A stretch of DNA of 50,773 bases from Dyadobacter fermentans (GTDB lineage Bacteria > Bacteroidota > Bacteroidia > Cytophagales > Spirosomataceae): the NCBI RefSeq assembly GCF_019924045.1, contig NZ_JAHXBN010000043.1, forward strand, positions 1 to 50,773. Direction: 5' to 3'. The position numbers and the translations under genes are program-made. Below are positions 6,803 to 15,592 of the stretch, in pieces. Below the pieces are notes generated by a model. That model saw only the letters and a program-made list of their open reading frames with translations. It had not been told where the DNA came from and did not search any database. Numbering within the stretch: position 1 is the stretch's first letter; each line of letters opens with the position of its first letter.

Positions 6803-9298
6803 TCATCGCTCGATATCTTCCAGTTTTTTGGCCTCGGACTCTTCGTCTTTCGATTTATCCTTCTTTTTTCTGCGGAAGGCGAGTTTGATATTTACTTCTC
6901 CGTTTTCATCGACGGCTCTGAGGAATATTTTAGAGCCCTCTCTTTTTTCGGGGTTGTTAGGATCTAAAACGTAGGTAGAATCACGCTTTTTGAGGTTGCT
7001 GAGCGGGATCTGAATATTGATATCGGTTTTATTTCCGAAACTGTAAATGCCATCGATGTAGAGCGTCAGCACGTTGGATTCGATTTCCATCGGCGCTATT
7101 TCCACTTCTTGCCCGCTCAACCGGAAATCGTTACGGATCGGGGCAAATTTGACGCGCTCGAAATTCCGTCTTTTGAAGATTAACTTTTTCATCTTCATAA
7201 ACGGCTCGAAGTTGATAATGTAAGCATTCGTCAGATCGATCCTTAGCAGGCCCTTCATGCTCGACGGTACCAGCTTCACATTGTTGTTCAACGTGGATTC
7301 AAAATTGAAATCGGTATTGAGTATCCCTTTCAGGTTCTGATGCGTCAACGTTTTTTGGCCAAAATCGTCGAAAGAATAAAAAACGGAATGCACATCCGCA
7401 TTCGTAATCTTTCCGCGGACGGCCATATGCGGCAGCTTTCCATCGTTATCCATTTCTCCTGAAATCCGTACATGGCCTGCGCCGAATGCTTTCAGCTGGA
7501 AATATTCGATGCTAACCGCATTGTTGCTGATTGTAAGCTGTCCTTTCACGTCCCGGCCGGTGAAATGCCGGTACCTGACTTTTTTTGCGTCGAGTTTCGC
7601 GGTAATCTCCATTTTGTCGATCGCATTATCGAGTAGCTCCGAAAGTTTAAGCGAGTTTTTGGCTTTCTGCCTCGTGGTACCCCTGGCAGCGAGGAGTGTT
7701 TCGAGCCAGTTGAGCTGCCATTCGGGGATATTAATGTCTACATTGGCCCGCAGCGGTTTGGGCGAACCGAAGAGATAAGGGATGAGATCAAGCAGCGTTC
7801 CCCGCACGTATAGCATATTCTGGCCGTCGTGAAAACGAAGATTCGGCATCACCATTACTTTCTCGTTGAATGTAAGATCGCCATTGATTTTACTGACCCT
7901 TACCTTCTGCGGCAGATAGTCCATCGCGATGTTTTTGAGCGAAACCCTACCAGACACTTTGCCGTCAAAATTGTCCTTAGCGGGATTATAAAACTTTCTC
8001 AGATTCCCACTGAAATGAAAATCAATCCTCGCCGAGCCATTTTTGAAACGGTAACGTCCGGGATCGAGTAATGCACCCATATTCGTGGAATCGGCTTCGA
8101 TGCGGCCGTCGATATTTGCCCGTGGATTCCGGAAGTTGTTCACCACCAGTTTGAACGCAAATGGTATCGTCTCAAAAAAGCCGGTTATCTTGGGTGCAAT
8201 CAGCCTCGAATTGAACACGTCGGCCAGTTTGGTCGTATCCGCGCGGTTTGTGAATGTGCCGGAAGCTTTCATTTTGCGCAACACACCTACGGGAAGGTTA
8301 TATCGAAAAGTATCCGTTTCAAAATGCACGTCCACCTGCGGTTTGAGCCCTGGTCGCCCCAAAATCCCTGCTATCTTGACATCCGTATCCACATTCGTCT
8401 GAATTCCGATCGAGTCGATCTGCTTTTGCAGCCGCTGATTCAACAATGGCAAAGCGTTTTTAACCGCTATTCCCTTTGCGTTGAAATTGAGATGGAATAC
8501 TTTGATCGTGTCCGAAAAATCGAAGAAGCCATGGATCCCGATCTTATCGTGCGTTGCGCTTTCGAGGGTTGAAGGATAAATTTTCAACTTCTTCTCATCC
8601 TCATTATAACCCAAAGCCAACGCCAGCGTCGTTTCCTGGTTCATCAGAAAACCACCCTTTTCCACTCTGAATGTCAGCCCCTTGAAAAGCACCGAACCGG
8701 TGAAACTGGCATTCGTGCTCGAATCGGTCCGCTCGATGATGTTGGTCGCATCGTGAAAAACCGCTCCGTAATATTTTTCTTTCACCGAATCGGCATACGC
8801 CACTGCAAAATTGAGGAAACGGATATTTCCCAGTTTTTTGAGAATCTCGTCCGGATCCTTTTTTTGCGGCTTATTTTTCTTTTGCTCTTCTGATTTAAAA
8901 ATGGAAGCATTGGAATACCCGTTCCGCTGAACGAACATACTGATGGCGCCGTCTTCCATCACCAGGTTTTTTACTTGTATATCCCCCGACATAATACGCC
9001 GCAGGTCGAGCGCAACGTGGATTCTACCGGCTTCGAGAAACGGTTTGTGATGAACGTTGTAGAGCGTGTCAGTCAGTTTGATATCGTATAATGTGAAGTT
9101 CAGCCCCAGGCCGCCGTAGAATGGCCTGAATTTAAAATCGGCTATTTCGAGGTTCCCGTTAAGGTTTTCATTGATCAGCTCTTTGGCTCTCAGGAAAAGT
9201 TCGTCCCTGTTTTTGTAAACCCAAAGCTCGATCGCACCGAAGAGCAGGGCACAAACCAGAGCGACGATACCAATGACTTTTAAGACCTTTTGAGACAT
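6803..9298 (-). CDS. AsmA-like protein, inner-membrane anchored, periplasmic
   Basis: The 831-residue protein has one N-terminal membrane segment (about residues 7-27), then a region typical of AsmA/TamB-like proteins: ELFLRAKELINENLNGNLEIADFKF, many alternating hydrophobic beta strands, and a C-terminal AsmA-like section (about 560-800). The last 35 residues are highly charged (RRKKKDKSKDEESEAKKLE). Relatives are bridge-like proteins thought to carry phospholipid between membranes or affect outer-membrane biogenesis. That role is family knowledge and is not shown here. It converges on the response regulator gene with three bases between the stops. Confidence 0.8.
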   Translation of the reverse strand: MSQKVLKVIGIVALVCALLFGAIELWVYKNRDELFLRAKELINENLNGNLEIADFKFRPFYGGLGLNFTLYDIKLTDTLYNVHHKPFLEAGRIHVALDLRRIMSGDIQVKNLVMEDGAISMFVQRNGYSNASIFKSEEQKKNKPQKKDPDEILKKLGNIRFLNFAVAYADSVKEKYYGAVFHDATNIIERTDSSTNASFTGSVLFKGLTFRVEKGGFLMNQETTLALALGYNEDEKKLKIYPSTLESATHDKIGIHGFFDFSDTIKVFHLNFNAKGIAVKNALPLLNQRLQKQIDSIGIQTNVDTDVKIAGILGRPGLKPQVDVHFETDTFRYNLPVGVLRKMKASGTFTNRADTTKLADVFNSRLIAPKITGFFETIPFAFKLVVNNFRNPRANIDGRIEADSTNMGALLDPGRYRFKNGSARIDFHFSGNLRKFYNPAKDNFDGKVSGRVSLKNIAMDYLPQKVRVSKINGDLTFNEKVMVMPNLRFHDGQNMLYVRGTLLDLIPYLFGSPKPLRANVDINIPEWQLNWLETLLAARGTTRQKAKNSLKLSELLDNAIDKMEITAKLDAKKVRYRHFTGRDVKGQLTISNNAVSIEYFQLKAFGAGHVRISGEMDNDGKLPHMAVRGKITNADVHSVFYSFDDFGQKTLTHQNLKGILNTDFNFESTLNNNVKLVPSSMKGLLRIDLTNAYIINFEPFMKMKKLIFKRRNFERVKFAPIRNDFRLSGQEVEIAPMEIESNVLTLYIDGIYSFGNKTDINIQIPLSNLKKRDSTYVLDPNNPEKREGSKIFLRAVDENGEVNIKLAFRRKKKDKSKDEESEAKKLEDIER

Positions 9299-9451
9299 CT
9301 AACGAAGAGGTTTAGCGCTGTTGATGAAAGGGAACAGTTCGCTCCCATCTACAATATAAGCAAGACATTAATAGCGTGCCAGAAATAATGTCCCACCGGC
9401 CATTACAGCATCTTACCGGCCGCTTTACTCGCTATTCAGGACAAAATGTAG

Positions 9452-9459
9452 TAGTTTTG
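9452..9459 (+). promoter_or_regulatory. -7 box (TAGTTTTG) upstream of lysS
   Basis: TAGTTTTG matches TAnnTTTG and lies 49 nt upstream of the lysS start. No TTTG is found at the ideal -33 spacing; TTTA at 9424-9427 is 24 nt away. Confidence 0.45.
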
Positions 9460-9508
9460 CGCACTCTTTTGGAATACCTACTTCCATTTACCAATCCATT
9501 GCTGTAAG

Positions 9509-11224
9509 ATGCTACTGAGCGAACAGGAAATACTGCGCCGTCAAAAACGCGAGGAACTCATGCGAATGGGCATTGAGCCTTATCCTGCGGAAGAATTTGT
9601 CGTAAACGCCTACGCGGCCGACATTCTTAAAAACTACGAAAACAACAAGATCGACTATAAAAACGTCACGATGGCCGGCCGGCTGATGGGCTTCCGCATC
9701 ATGGGAAGCGCTGCATTTGCCGAGTTCCAGGATGCCACAGGACGTATCCAGCTGTACTTCCGTCGCGACGATCTTTGCCCGGGCGAAGACAAGACTTTGT
9801 ACAACACCGTTTTCAAGAAGCTACTCGATATCGGCGATATTATTGCCGTGCAGGGTTTTGTTTTCACCACACAAACCGGTGAAATCTCCGTGCATGTGCA
9901 GGAATTCAAGATCCTGAACAAATCGCTCCGCCCGCTGCCGGTCGTAAAACGCGACGAGGACGGCAATGTGCACGACGGTTTTACCGATCCCGAACTACGT
10001 TACCGTCAGCGCTATGTGGATCTGATCGTGAACCCGGAAGTGCGCGATATATTCATTAAACGTGCCCGGATTATTACCACCATGCGTTCGTATTTCGATG
10101 CGAATAACTGGCTGGAAGTGGAAACGCCGGTATTGCAATCCATTCACGGGGGCGCGGCGGCACGTCCATTTACGACGCACCACAACGCCCTCGACCTGGG
10201 CTTGTACCTGCGCATCGCGACCGAACTTCACTTGAAACGCCTTATTGTAGGTGGTTTCGAAGGAGTTTATGAGTTTGGGAAACTCTTCCGTAACGAAGGA
10301 ATGGATCGCACGCATAACCCCGAGTTCACGACTGTGGAGCTCTATGTGGCTTACAAGGATTACCTCTGGATGATGAATATGACCGAGGAAGTGCTCGAAA
10401 AAGTAGCTTTGGCAGTGAACGGCACTACCAAAGCGAAGTTCGGGGATGTGGAGCTGGATTTTGCAGGCCCTTATCCGAGATTGAGCATTACCGACGCGAT
10501 CAAGCAATATACCGGCCTCGACGTGGAAGCGCTGGACGAAGTCGCGATCCGCGAACAATGCCGGGCGTGGGGAATGGAAGTGAACGAAAGCATGGGCAAA
10601 GGCAAACTGATCGACGAAATCTTCGGAGAGAAAGTGGAATCGAACATTATCCAGCCTACTTTCATCATCGACCACCCGGTAGAAATGTCGCCGCTGACCA
10701 AGAAACACCGCACTAAAAAAGGCATGGTAGAACGTTTCGAGCTATTTGTGAATGGCCGCGAAGTGGCAAATGCTTACTCCGAGTTGAACGACCCGATCGA
10801 ACAGAAGGAACGTTTCGAAGACCAGCTTCGCCTGAAAGAAAAGGGCGACGACGAGGCGATGGAGATGGACGACGACTTTATCCGCTCGTTGGAATACGGT
10901 ATGCCGCCAACCGCGGGTATCGGTATCGGTATCGACCGCCTTACCATGCTGCTGACAGACAATGCCAGCATCCAGGAAGTGATTTTCTTCCCTCAAATGC
11001 GTCCTGAAAAGAAAGCGGAGATCGCGAAAGTAGCTGATTACGTGACGGCGGGCGTACCGGCTGTATGGGTACCGGCTTTACAAAAGATGAATATCCTGAC
11101 GATCGAGCAACTGAAAAGTGCAAATCCGAACAAGATCTTCAACGATTTGGGCGGAATGCGTAAGAAGCTCAAAATAGATGAAAAGATGCCGCTGCTGGAC
11201 GACGTGAAGTCCTGGGTGGAATAG
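9509..11224 (+). CDS. lysS: Lysine--tRNA ligase, class II
   Basis: This 571-residue enzyme charges tRNA-Lys with lysine using ATP. It has the N-terminal OB-fold anticodon-binding domain (about residues 50-160), class II motif 2 with [15 protein letters not shown], and motif 3 [14 protein letters not shown] near residue 475. The last 60 or so residues (from about [16 protein letters not shown]) form an extension that I associate with Bacteroidota LysRS and that is absent from E. coli LysS (about 505 residues). It is a single-gene unit with a -7 box upstream and a strong terminator right after the stop. Confidence 0.96.
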   Translation: MLLSEQEILRRQKREELMRMGIEPYPAEEFVVNAYAADILKNYENNKIDYKNVTMAGRLMGFRIMGSAAFAEFQDATGRIQLYFRRDDLCPGEDKTLYNTVFKKLLDIGDIIAVQGFVFTTQTGEISVHVQEFKILNKSLRPLPVVKRDEDGNVHDGFTDPELRYRQRYVDLIVNPEVRDIFIKRARIITTMRSYFDANNWLEVETPVLQSIHGGAAARPFTTHHNALDLGLYLRIATELHLKRLIVGGFEGVYEFGKLFRNEGMDRTHNPEFTTVELYVAYKDYLWMMNMTEEVLEKVALAVNGTTKAKFGDVELDFAGPYPRLSITDAIKQYTGLDVEALDEVAIREQCRAWGMEVNESMGKGKLIDEIFGEKVESNIIQPTFIIDHPVEMSPLTKKHRTKKGMVERFELFVNGREVANAYSELNDPIEQKERFEDQLRLKEKGDDEAMEMDDDFIRSLEYGMPPTAGIGIGIDRLTMLLTDNASIQEVIFFPQMRPEKKAEIAKVADYVTAGVPAVWVPALQKMNILTIEQLKSANPNKIFNDLGGMRKKLKIDEKMPLLDDVKSWVE

Positions 11225-11229
11225 CTTGT

Positions 11230-11267
11230 AAATTAAAAATGCCGCTTACTAGCGGCATTTTTAATTT
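11230..11267. terminator. Bidirectional terminator between lysS and the cold-shock gene
   Basis: A perfect 17-bp stem (11230-11246 with 11251-11267) has the loop TACT. Its AAATTAAAAA and TTTTTAATTT flanks give T-rich tails in both directions, so it serves the convergent lysS and csp genes. Confidence 0.9.
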
Positions 11268-11287
11268 CTCTTGCAAAAAAAATACAA

Positions 11288-11482
11288 TTATATCTTTTTT
11301 ACTTGCACAGCGTTAAGTCCTTTTTTTCCTTCAACGACTTCGTATTCTACTTGGTCATTTTCACGGATAGTAAGTCCTCCCAATCCTGTCACATGGACAA
11401 AAATGTCCTTTTTTGTGTCGTCTTCCACGATGAAGCCGTATCCCTTAGCTTCATTGAAAAATTTTACAGTACCTGTTGGCAT
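11288..11482 (-). CDS. Cold-shock domain protein (CspA family)
   Basis: This 64-residue single-domain protein has the nucleic-acid-binding motifs RNP1 (KGYGFI, residues 13-18) and RNP2 (DIFVH, residues 26-30) of the CspA fold. Such proteins bind single-stranded RNA and DNA and act as RNA chaperones in cold or growth transitions. It shares a terminator with lysS. The A/T-rich region upstream of its start (11483-11834) is long enough to hold a long leader, as in known csp mRNAs, but I find no convincing promoter. Confidence 0.95.
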   Translation of the reverse strand: MPTGTVKFFNEAKGYGFIVEDDTKKDIFVHVTGLGGLTIRENDQVEYEVVEGKKGLNAVQVKKI

Positions 11483-11834
11483 AATAGTTGAAATAAAAAA
11501 ATTGAAATAAGGTGAAAATACAGAAGATATGTAGGCGTTTCAGTTAAAAGTCGAAATGGCTATACCAAATAATTGAGGGAGGCTCAACGCATTAGCAAAA
11601 GAAATTTTGGAAATTCTCCCGAAGACATCTTGATTATAATGAACAACTTACAAATTCTTCAATCACAAAGAAACAAAAATTGTTTGTAAAACAATTTATT
11701 TGATTAAAGAATTTGAAAATTTAACGAGCAAGCGGTATTTTGCCTTTTTGGCTCATTTAAAGCAAATTTAACACGTCAGAATTGCATATCCGGGCGAAAA
11801 TCGCTAATTATGAGGCAATTATCAAAAAGCAGGT
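11483..11834. other. A/T-rich intergenic region between csp and pspC-like gene
   Basis: About 350 bases without a gene between two divergent starts. It is A/T-rich with several CAAA and TTTG runs. The only exact minus-strand -7 box (CAAATTTA on the plus strand, 11763-11770) has no well-placed -33 element and would give a csp leader of about 280 nt. I see no RNA gene or strong hairpin. Confidence 0.5.
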
Positions 11835-12056
11835 ATGAACAAGTTTAGGTATTTCGTTGAAAACCAAATATTTGGAGTTTGTGCAGAACTAGGAGAAAAG
11901 CTCAATTTCCCGGCGAGCAGCATCCGGAAATACTTCATTTACGCCACCTTCATGACCTTCGGTTCACCCATTATCCTGTACCTTGTATTGGCGTTCTGGA
12001 TGGATTTGCACCAGCATTGGCGTCGGCACAATAGCCCTACAATCTGGGAGCTTTAA
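11835..12056 (+). CDS. Small PspC-domain membrane protein
   Basis: The 73-residue protein has the layout of a minimal PspC domain: an N-terminal part with FGVCAELGEKLNFPASSIRKYF, then one hydrophobic segment (about residues 36-56, FMTFGSPIILYLVLAFWM). PspC proteins are inner-membrane sensors of the phage-shock envelope stress response in Proteobacteria. In Bacteroidota such short forms are of unknown role. Its last 20 bases overlap the 3' end of the convergent glycosyltransferase gene. Confidence 0.75.
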   Translation: MNKFRYFVENQIFGVCAELGEKLNFPASSIRKYFIYATFMTFGSPIILYLVLAFWMDLHQHWRRHNSPTIWEL

Positions 12057-13065
12057 TGGGTTCGATGCCCGTGAGCTTGCCGAATTTGTGTTTCCCCAGC
12101 ACAAAATACTCCCACACAACACTTCTGTAATAAAGTGGCGCCCTGTAACGGGTTCGCGGTGTTTTCCGTGTCAGTTCGGGGATCATCGCGTAAAAGGCAA
12201 AATGCGCCCTTACAATGGCTAAAACGTCGGGCCAAGCTCCTGTGGCCATAAACCGCACGCTGGAAATACCGTCGAGCACCAACCTGATAAACACCGTTTT
12301 CCACCTGCGGCCTTTCGGCAGGTTTTTGAAAAGCATGATCAGGTTGTTGCGGTAATTCAGAAATGTCTTCTTGGGGTTGGATTTGTGCAAAGTCCCGCCG
12401 CCGACATGATACACCGTCGATTTACCGCAATAAGTAATGCGGAACCGCATATTGAGCAGCCGCCAGCAAAGGTCTATTTCCTCCATATGGGCGAAAAACG
12501 ACTCGTCGAACCCGGACGCGGCGTGGAATGCAGACGAACGCACAAAAAGGCAGGCGCCCGTGGCCCAAAATACATCCTTCTCGTCGTCGTATTGCCCCAG
12601 GTCTTCTTCCCGTGTATCGAAAATGCGGCCCCGGCAAAAAGGGTAGCCAAGGTAGTCCATATAACCGCCCGCCGCGCCGGCGTACTCGAAGTGCGTAGGC
12701 AGGTCGTAGGCGCGTATTTTGGGTTGGCAGGCAGCGATAAGCGGGTCCGACTCCATGAATTCGATCACCGGGGCGATCCAGTTCTCGGTAACCTCGATGT
12801 CGGAGTTTAGCAGAATGTAATAGTCGGCCTGAATACGGCGCAGCGCATCGTTATAACCTCCCGCATATCCCTTGTTTTCGCTGATTTTGAGCGTGTTCAG
12901 CTCCGGGTAATGCATATTCAGCCATTCGAGGGAATGGTCTGTTGAAGCGTTATCGGCAATCCAGACCGCGTGGCTTCCGGAATGCTCGATGACTTTTGGA
13001 AGGAATTTTTCGAGATAATGCTGACCGTTATAATTCAGGATTACAATCGCAACAGAGGGAGTCAT
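12037..13065 (-). CDS. Family 2 glycosyltransferase
   Basis: The 342-residue protein has a GT-A fold domain at residues 3-230. It opens with VAIVILNYNG, has the nucleotide-sugar motif IADNAST, the metal-binding NSDIE (the DXD equivalent), and an acceptor-side HMEEIDLCWRL. This is the rhamnosyltransferase-like GT2 group, which transfers a sugar from a nucleotide donor to a cell-surface glycan; the donor cannot be read. The C-terminal 80 residues are basic with hydrophobic patches, suggesting membrane association. It starts 11 bases after the ybaB stop, so the two are probably co-transcribed. Confidence 0.9.
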   Translation of the reverse strand: MTPSVAIVILNYNGQHYLEKFLPKVIEHSGSHAVWIADNASTDHSLEWLNMHYPELNTLKISENKGYAGGYNDALRRIQADYYILLNSDIEVTENWIAPVIEFMESDPLIAACQPKIRAYDLPTHFEYAGAAGGYMDYLGYPFCRGRIFDTREEDLGQYDDEKDVFWATGACLFVRSSAFHAASGFDESFFAHMEEIDLCWRLLNMRFRITYCGKSTVYHVGGGTLHKSNPKKTFLNYRNNLIMLFKNLPKGRRWKTVFIRLVLDGISSVRFMATGAWPDVLAIVRAHFAFYAMIPELTRKTPRTRYRAPLYYRSVVWEYFVLGKHKFGKLTGIEPIKAPRL

Positions 13066-13076
13066 TCGGTATTCGG

Positions 13077-13424
13077 TTATTTCATAAAGCTACCCAAATC
13101 CAACCCTGGAATATTGGGAAGCACTCCATCCGTTACCTTTTGCAGATGTTGTTGAATTTTGGATTCGATATTCTCATTGGCTTTGTTAACTGCCGCTACA
13201 ATGAGATCTTGCAGCATTTCCTTATCGTCGGCGTTAATGATATCCTTATCGATATCCAGGCTAAGCAGCTTTCTTTTCCCATCGACGGTTGCTTTCACCA
13301 TTCCCCCACCCGATTCGGCGGTTTCGGTGATGTAAACCAATTGTTCCTGTGCTTCTTTCATACGCGACTGAAGGTCCTTCATTTTGCCCATGAGGCCCAT
13401 CATGTCCGCCATATTTCCAAACAT
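13077..13424 (-). CDS. YbaB/EbfC family nucleoid-associated protein
   Basis: The 115-residue product has the family pattern: an N-terminal helix rich in M, K and Q (MMGLMGKMKDLQSRMKEAQEQL), a short beta sheet (TVDGKRKLLSLDID), and a C-terminal helix with LQDLIVAAVNKANENIESK. YbaB/EbfC forms a tweezer-like dimer that binds DNA. In many bacteria the gene neighbours dnaX and recR; here it precedes a glycosyltransferase, so that context is lost. Confidence 0.93.
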   Translation of the reverse strand: MFGNMADMMGLMGKMKDLQSRMKEAQEQLVYITETAESGGGMVKATVDGKRKLLSLDIDKDIINADDKEMLQDLIVAAVNKANENIESKIQQHLQKVTDGVLPNIPGLDLGSFMK

Positions 13425-13479
13425 AGCTGTACTTATTAAGTTTAAAACTTGAAAAAACTTATTTTACGGAAATAGTTCC

Positions 13480-15405
13480 TCACCGTAAAAGCATAAAAGT
13501 ACCGCTTTTTTCAACAGTTTGATTGATGTCGTCGACGAAAGTCATCTTGTAGTAGTAATAGCCCACCGGCGCATTGGTTCCTTCGAAAGTTCCGTCCCAG
13601 CCTTTGGCAATGTCGTCGGAATGAAAGACAACCACTCCCCAGCGGTTCATGACCGACATATTAAATGACTGCAACTGTTCCGATTTCGCTTCCAGAATAT
13701 CATTATAACCGTCGCCATTCGGGGTAAACGCGTCTGGAACAAATACGCCCGCGCTGCGACGATAGTTGACAATATTCGATAAACTCTCAAAACTACCGTC
13801 CTGCGAAACAGCCCGTACCAGGAAATTATATTCCAGGGCACTCTGGTTGTTCAGCTTCACGGTGTAGCTCGTATTTTTTTGCACCGGTATGTCCTCCGAA
13901 GCCCCTCCCGAACCCGTCTGAACGACTGTGTAATCCTCAAAACCGCCAAGGATCGGGTTATCGCCGGTCCAGTTAAGGGTTGTCAGCTTTTTGGTCAAAA
14001 GAATGGTACAAATCGGCTCCGATGCGGGTACTTTTTGATCGCAGGAGTTTTCGTAGCTCATTCGGTAGCAGTACGACAGTTCGTCCGTTTTGGCGTTGTT
14101 GTCGATATAATCGCTCTGATTGTAAAGCGTGATGATCTTCTTGAATAATGTACTGCCAGCCTCCGCACGTTCGATCGTCAGTTCAAATGATGTGTTGGGG
14201 CCCGCACCGGGAACACTGGCTTTGATGTTCACGCTGCTTTTATCCAATACTGAAACCGATCCACCGCTGAGCGGCTTGGCTGCACCAGTTTCAACCTTAA
14301 TACCTACTGGCGCGGAGGTAGAAGTGGCCGTCTTCAATCTTGCAACCACCTGATATTCTGCAAATGTTCCACATTCTACATCCTCATCGGTATAGCTGGT
14401 TTCGCCGATTGCCGTAAAACTCTTGATAACCGTTCCGTCGCGAAGCAGATCGTAACCATCAAATTGCGCCGCGTCCGGATACTGGCTCCATTTCAGGTTG
14501 TTTGAACCGTCCGTACTGTTGCCTGAAATCGTCATCGTACTGATGGGTGCAGTTTCGGTGCTGCCTGCACAAAGGTCTTCGGAAGAAAGCCTTACCTTAT
14601 AACTTTGATCCTTATTAAGTGACCTTATTTCATAGGGTTGCGTGCCACCCGAAGATCGCTTTCCGGCAGTAATATAAGAGTTACCGTCAGTGCTGTATTG
14701 TATGTTGGTAGGAATACCAGTCACACCCTTGTAGGTCAGCCGTATAGTTCCGTCACCACGCATTTCCACGGCGCTCATCTGTATTTCATTCAACTGAGGA
14801 CGCGCGAAAGTGATGGTTGTAGGAGCTGTAAGGCCTTTCGCACAGGGTTTACCACCATCGTACAAACCGGTTATCGACAGCGTAGGGCTACTGGTTACAC
14901 TTGCGTAATTGTGCTCGAATGTCAGGGGATTTCCTTTTTTCCAATAAACAGGAGGTTCGCCGTCACCCCAGTTGATCTCAACCTGGTCGTAGGCTTTCAA
15001 AACATCATCGTTCGTCAAGGTCATGACAATTTTGCCGCCCCCACAGGACGCATACTGCATATTGACACGTCTGCTTTCGTAAATAGTAATCTTCTCGCAA
15101 TGCGAAAATTCAGCACCAGTGTTGGTCACTCCATATTGCAGCAGGGTTCCTGTTGCCGCAGACTGGTAGGTAATACTGGTACGGTTTGTCGAGAGATTGG
15201 GCTCACCTCCGGTATAATTTAAGTCATAGCCGACAAAGGTTGCATTGGGGACAGTACTCTTAAACTCCACATATAATGGGGCGCAACCCGCTGTCGTATT
15301 GATGGTAAAGCCGCCTCCGCCAATGCTGCATCTTCCCTGCCCGTAACCAGTGAAAGCGGATAGAAAAAGAAAAAAGAAAGAGAAGGATAGTAGTGTTATT
15401 CTCAT
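13480..15405 (-). CDS. Secreted protein with T9SS type B sorting domain
   Basis: This 641-residue protein has a signal peptide (MRITLLSFSFFFLFLSAFTGYGQG), a PKD-like first domain after TTAGCAPLYVEFKS, several fibronectin-III-like repeats with cysteine pairs, and a gliding-motility-associated C-terminal domain of about 85 residues. That domain carries VPDAFTPNGDGYND, NRWGVVVF, KGWDGTFEG and GYYYYKM. The type B C-terminal domain directs passage through the type IX secretion system. The protein is probably a cell-surface or secreted adhesin; no enzymatic motif is seen. It is a paralogue of the gene at 15593, with the same domain order. Confidence 0.9.
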   Translation of the reverse strand: MRITLLSFSFFFLFLSAFTGYGQGRCSIGGGGFTINTTAGCAPLYVEFKSTVPNATFVGYDLNYTGGEPNLSTNRTSITYQSAATGTLLQYGVTNTGAEFSHCEKITIYESRRVNMQYASCGGGKIVMTLTNDDVLKAYDQVEINWGDGEPPVYWKKGNPLTFEHNYASVTSSPTLSITGLYDGGKPCAKGLTAPTTITFARPQLNEIQMSAVEMRGDGTIRLTYKGVTGIPTNIQYSTDGNSYITAGKRSSGGTQPYEIRSLNKDQSYKVRLSSEDLCAGSTETAPISTMTISGNSTDGSNNLKWSQYPDAAQFDGYDLLRDGTVIKSFTAIGETSYTDEDVECGTFAEYQVVARLKTATSTSAPVGIKVETGAAKPLSGGSVSVLDKSSVNIKASVPGAGPNTSFELTIERAEAGSTLFKKIITLYNQSDYIDNNAKTDELSYCYRMSYENSCDQKVPASEPICTILLTKKLTTLNWTGDNPILGGFEDYTVVQTGSGGASEDIPVQKNTSYTVKLNNQSALEYNFLVRAVSQDGSFESLSNIVNYRRSAGVFVPDAFTPNGDGYNDILEAKSEQLQSFNMSVMNRWGVVVFHSDDIAKGWDGTFEGTNAPVGYYYYKMTFVDDINQTVEKSGTFMLLR

Positions 15406-15592
15406 AAGTGTGGCATATTTAACCCTGACCTTTTTTCAAAGACGATAGATAGAACAATAAGTTTCCGGGAATCATAACGAATTCAAAAACGCAATAGCAA
15501 AAGTAAGCTATTTAGGGGTGGCGGTAACGCGTACCTATTAAACGGGCGTATTAAAAAAGTATTATCCCGGGAATGATAGTCTTGAAAAAATC

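Noticed and set aside
9995..10708. Minus-strand frame of 237 codons
   Set aside because: It is opposite lysS, with no domain or promoter.
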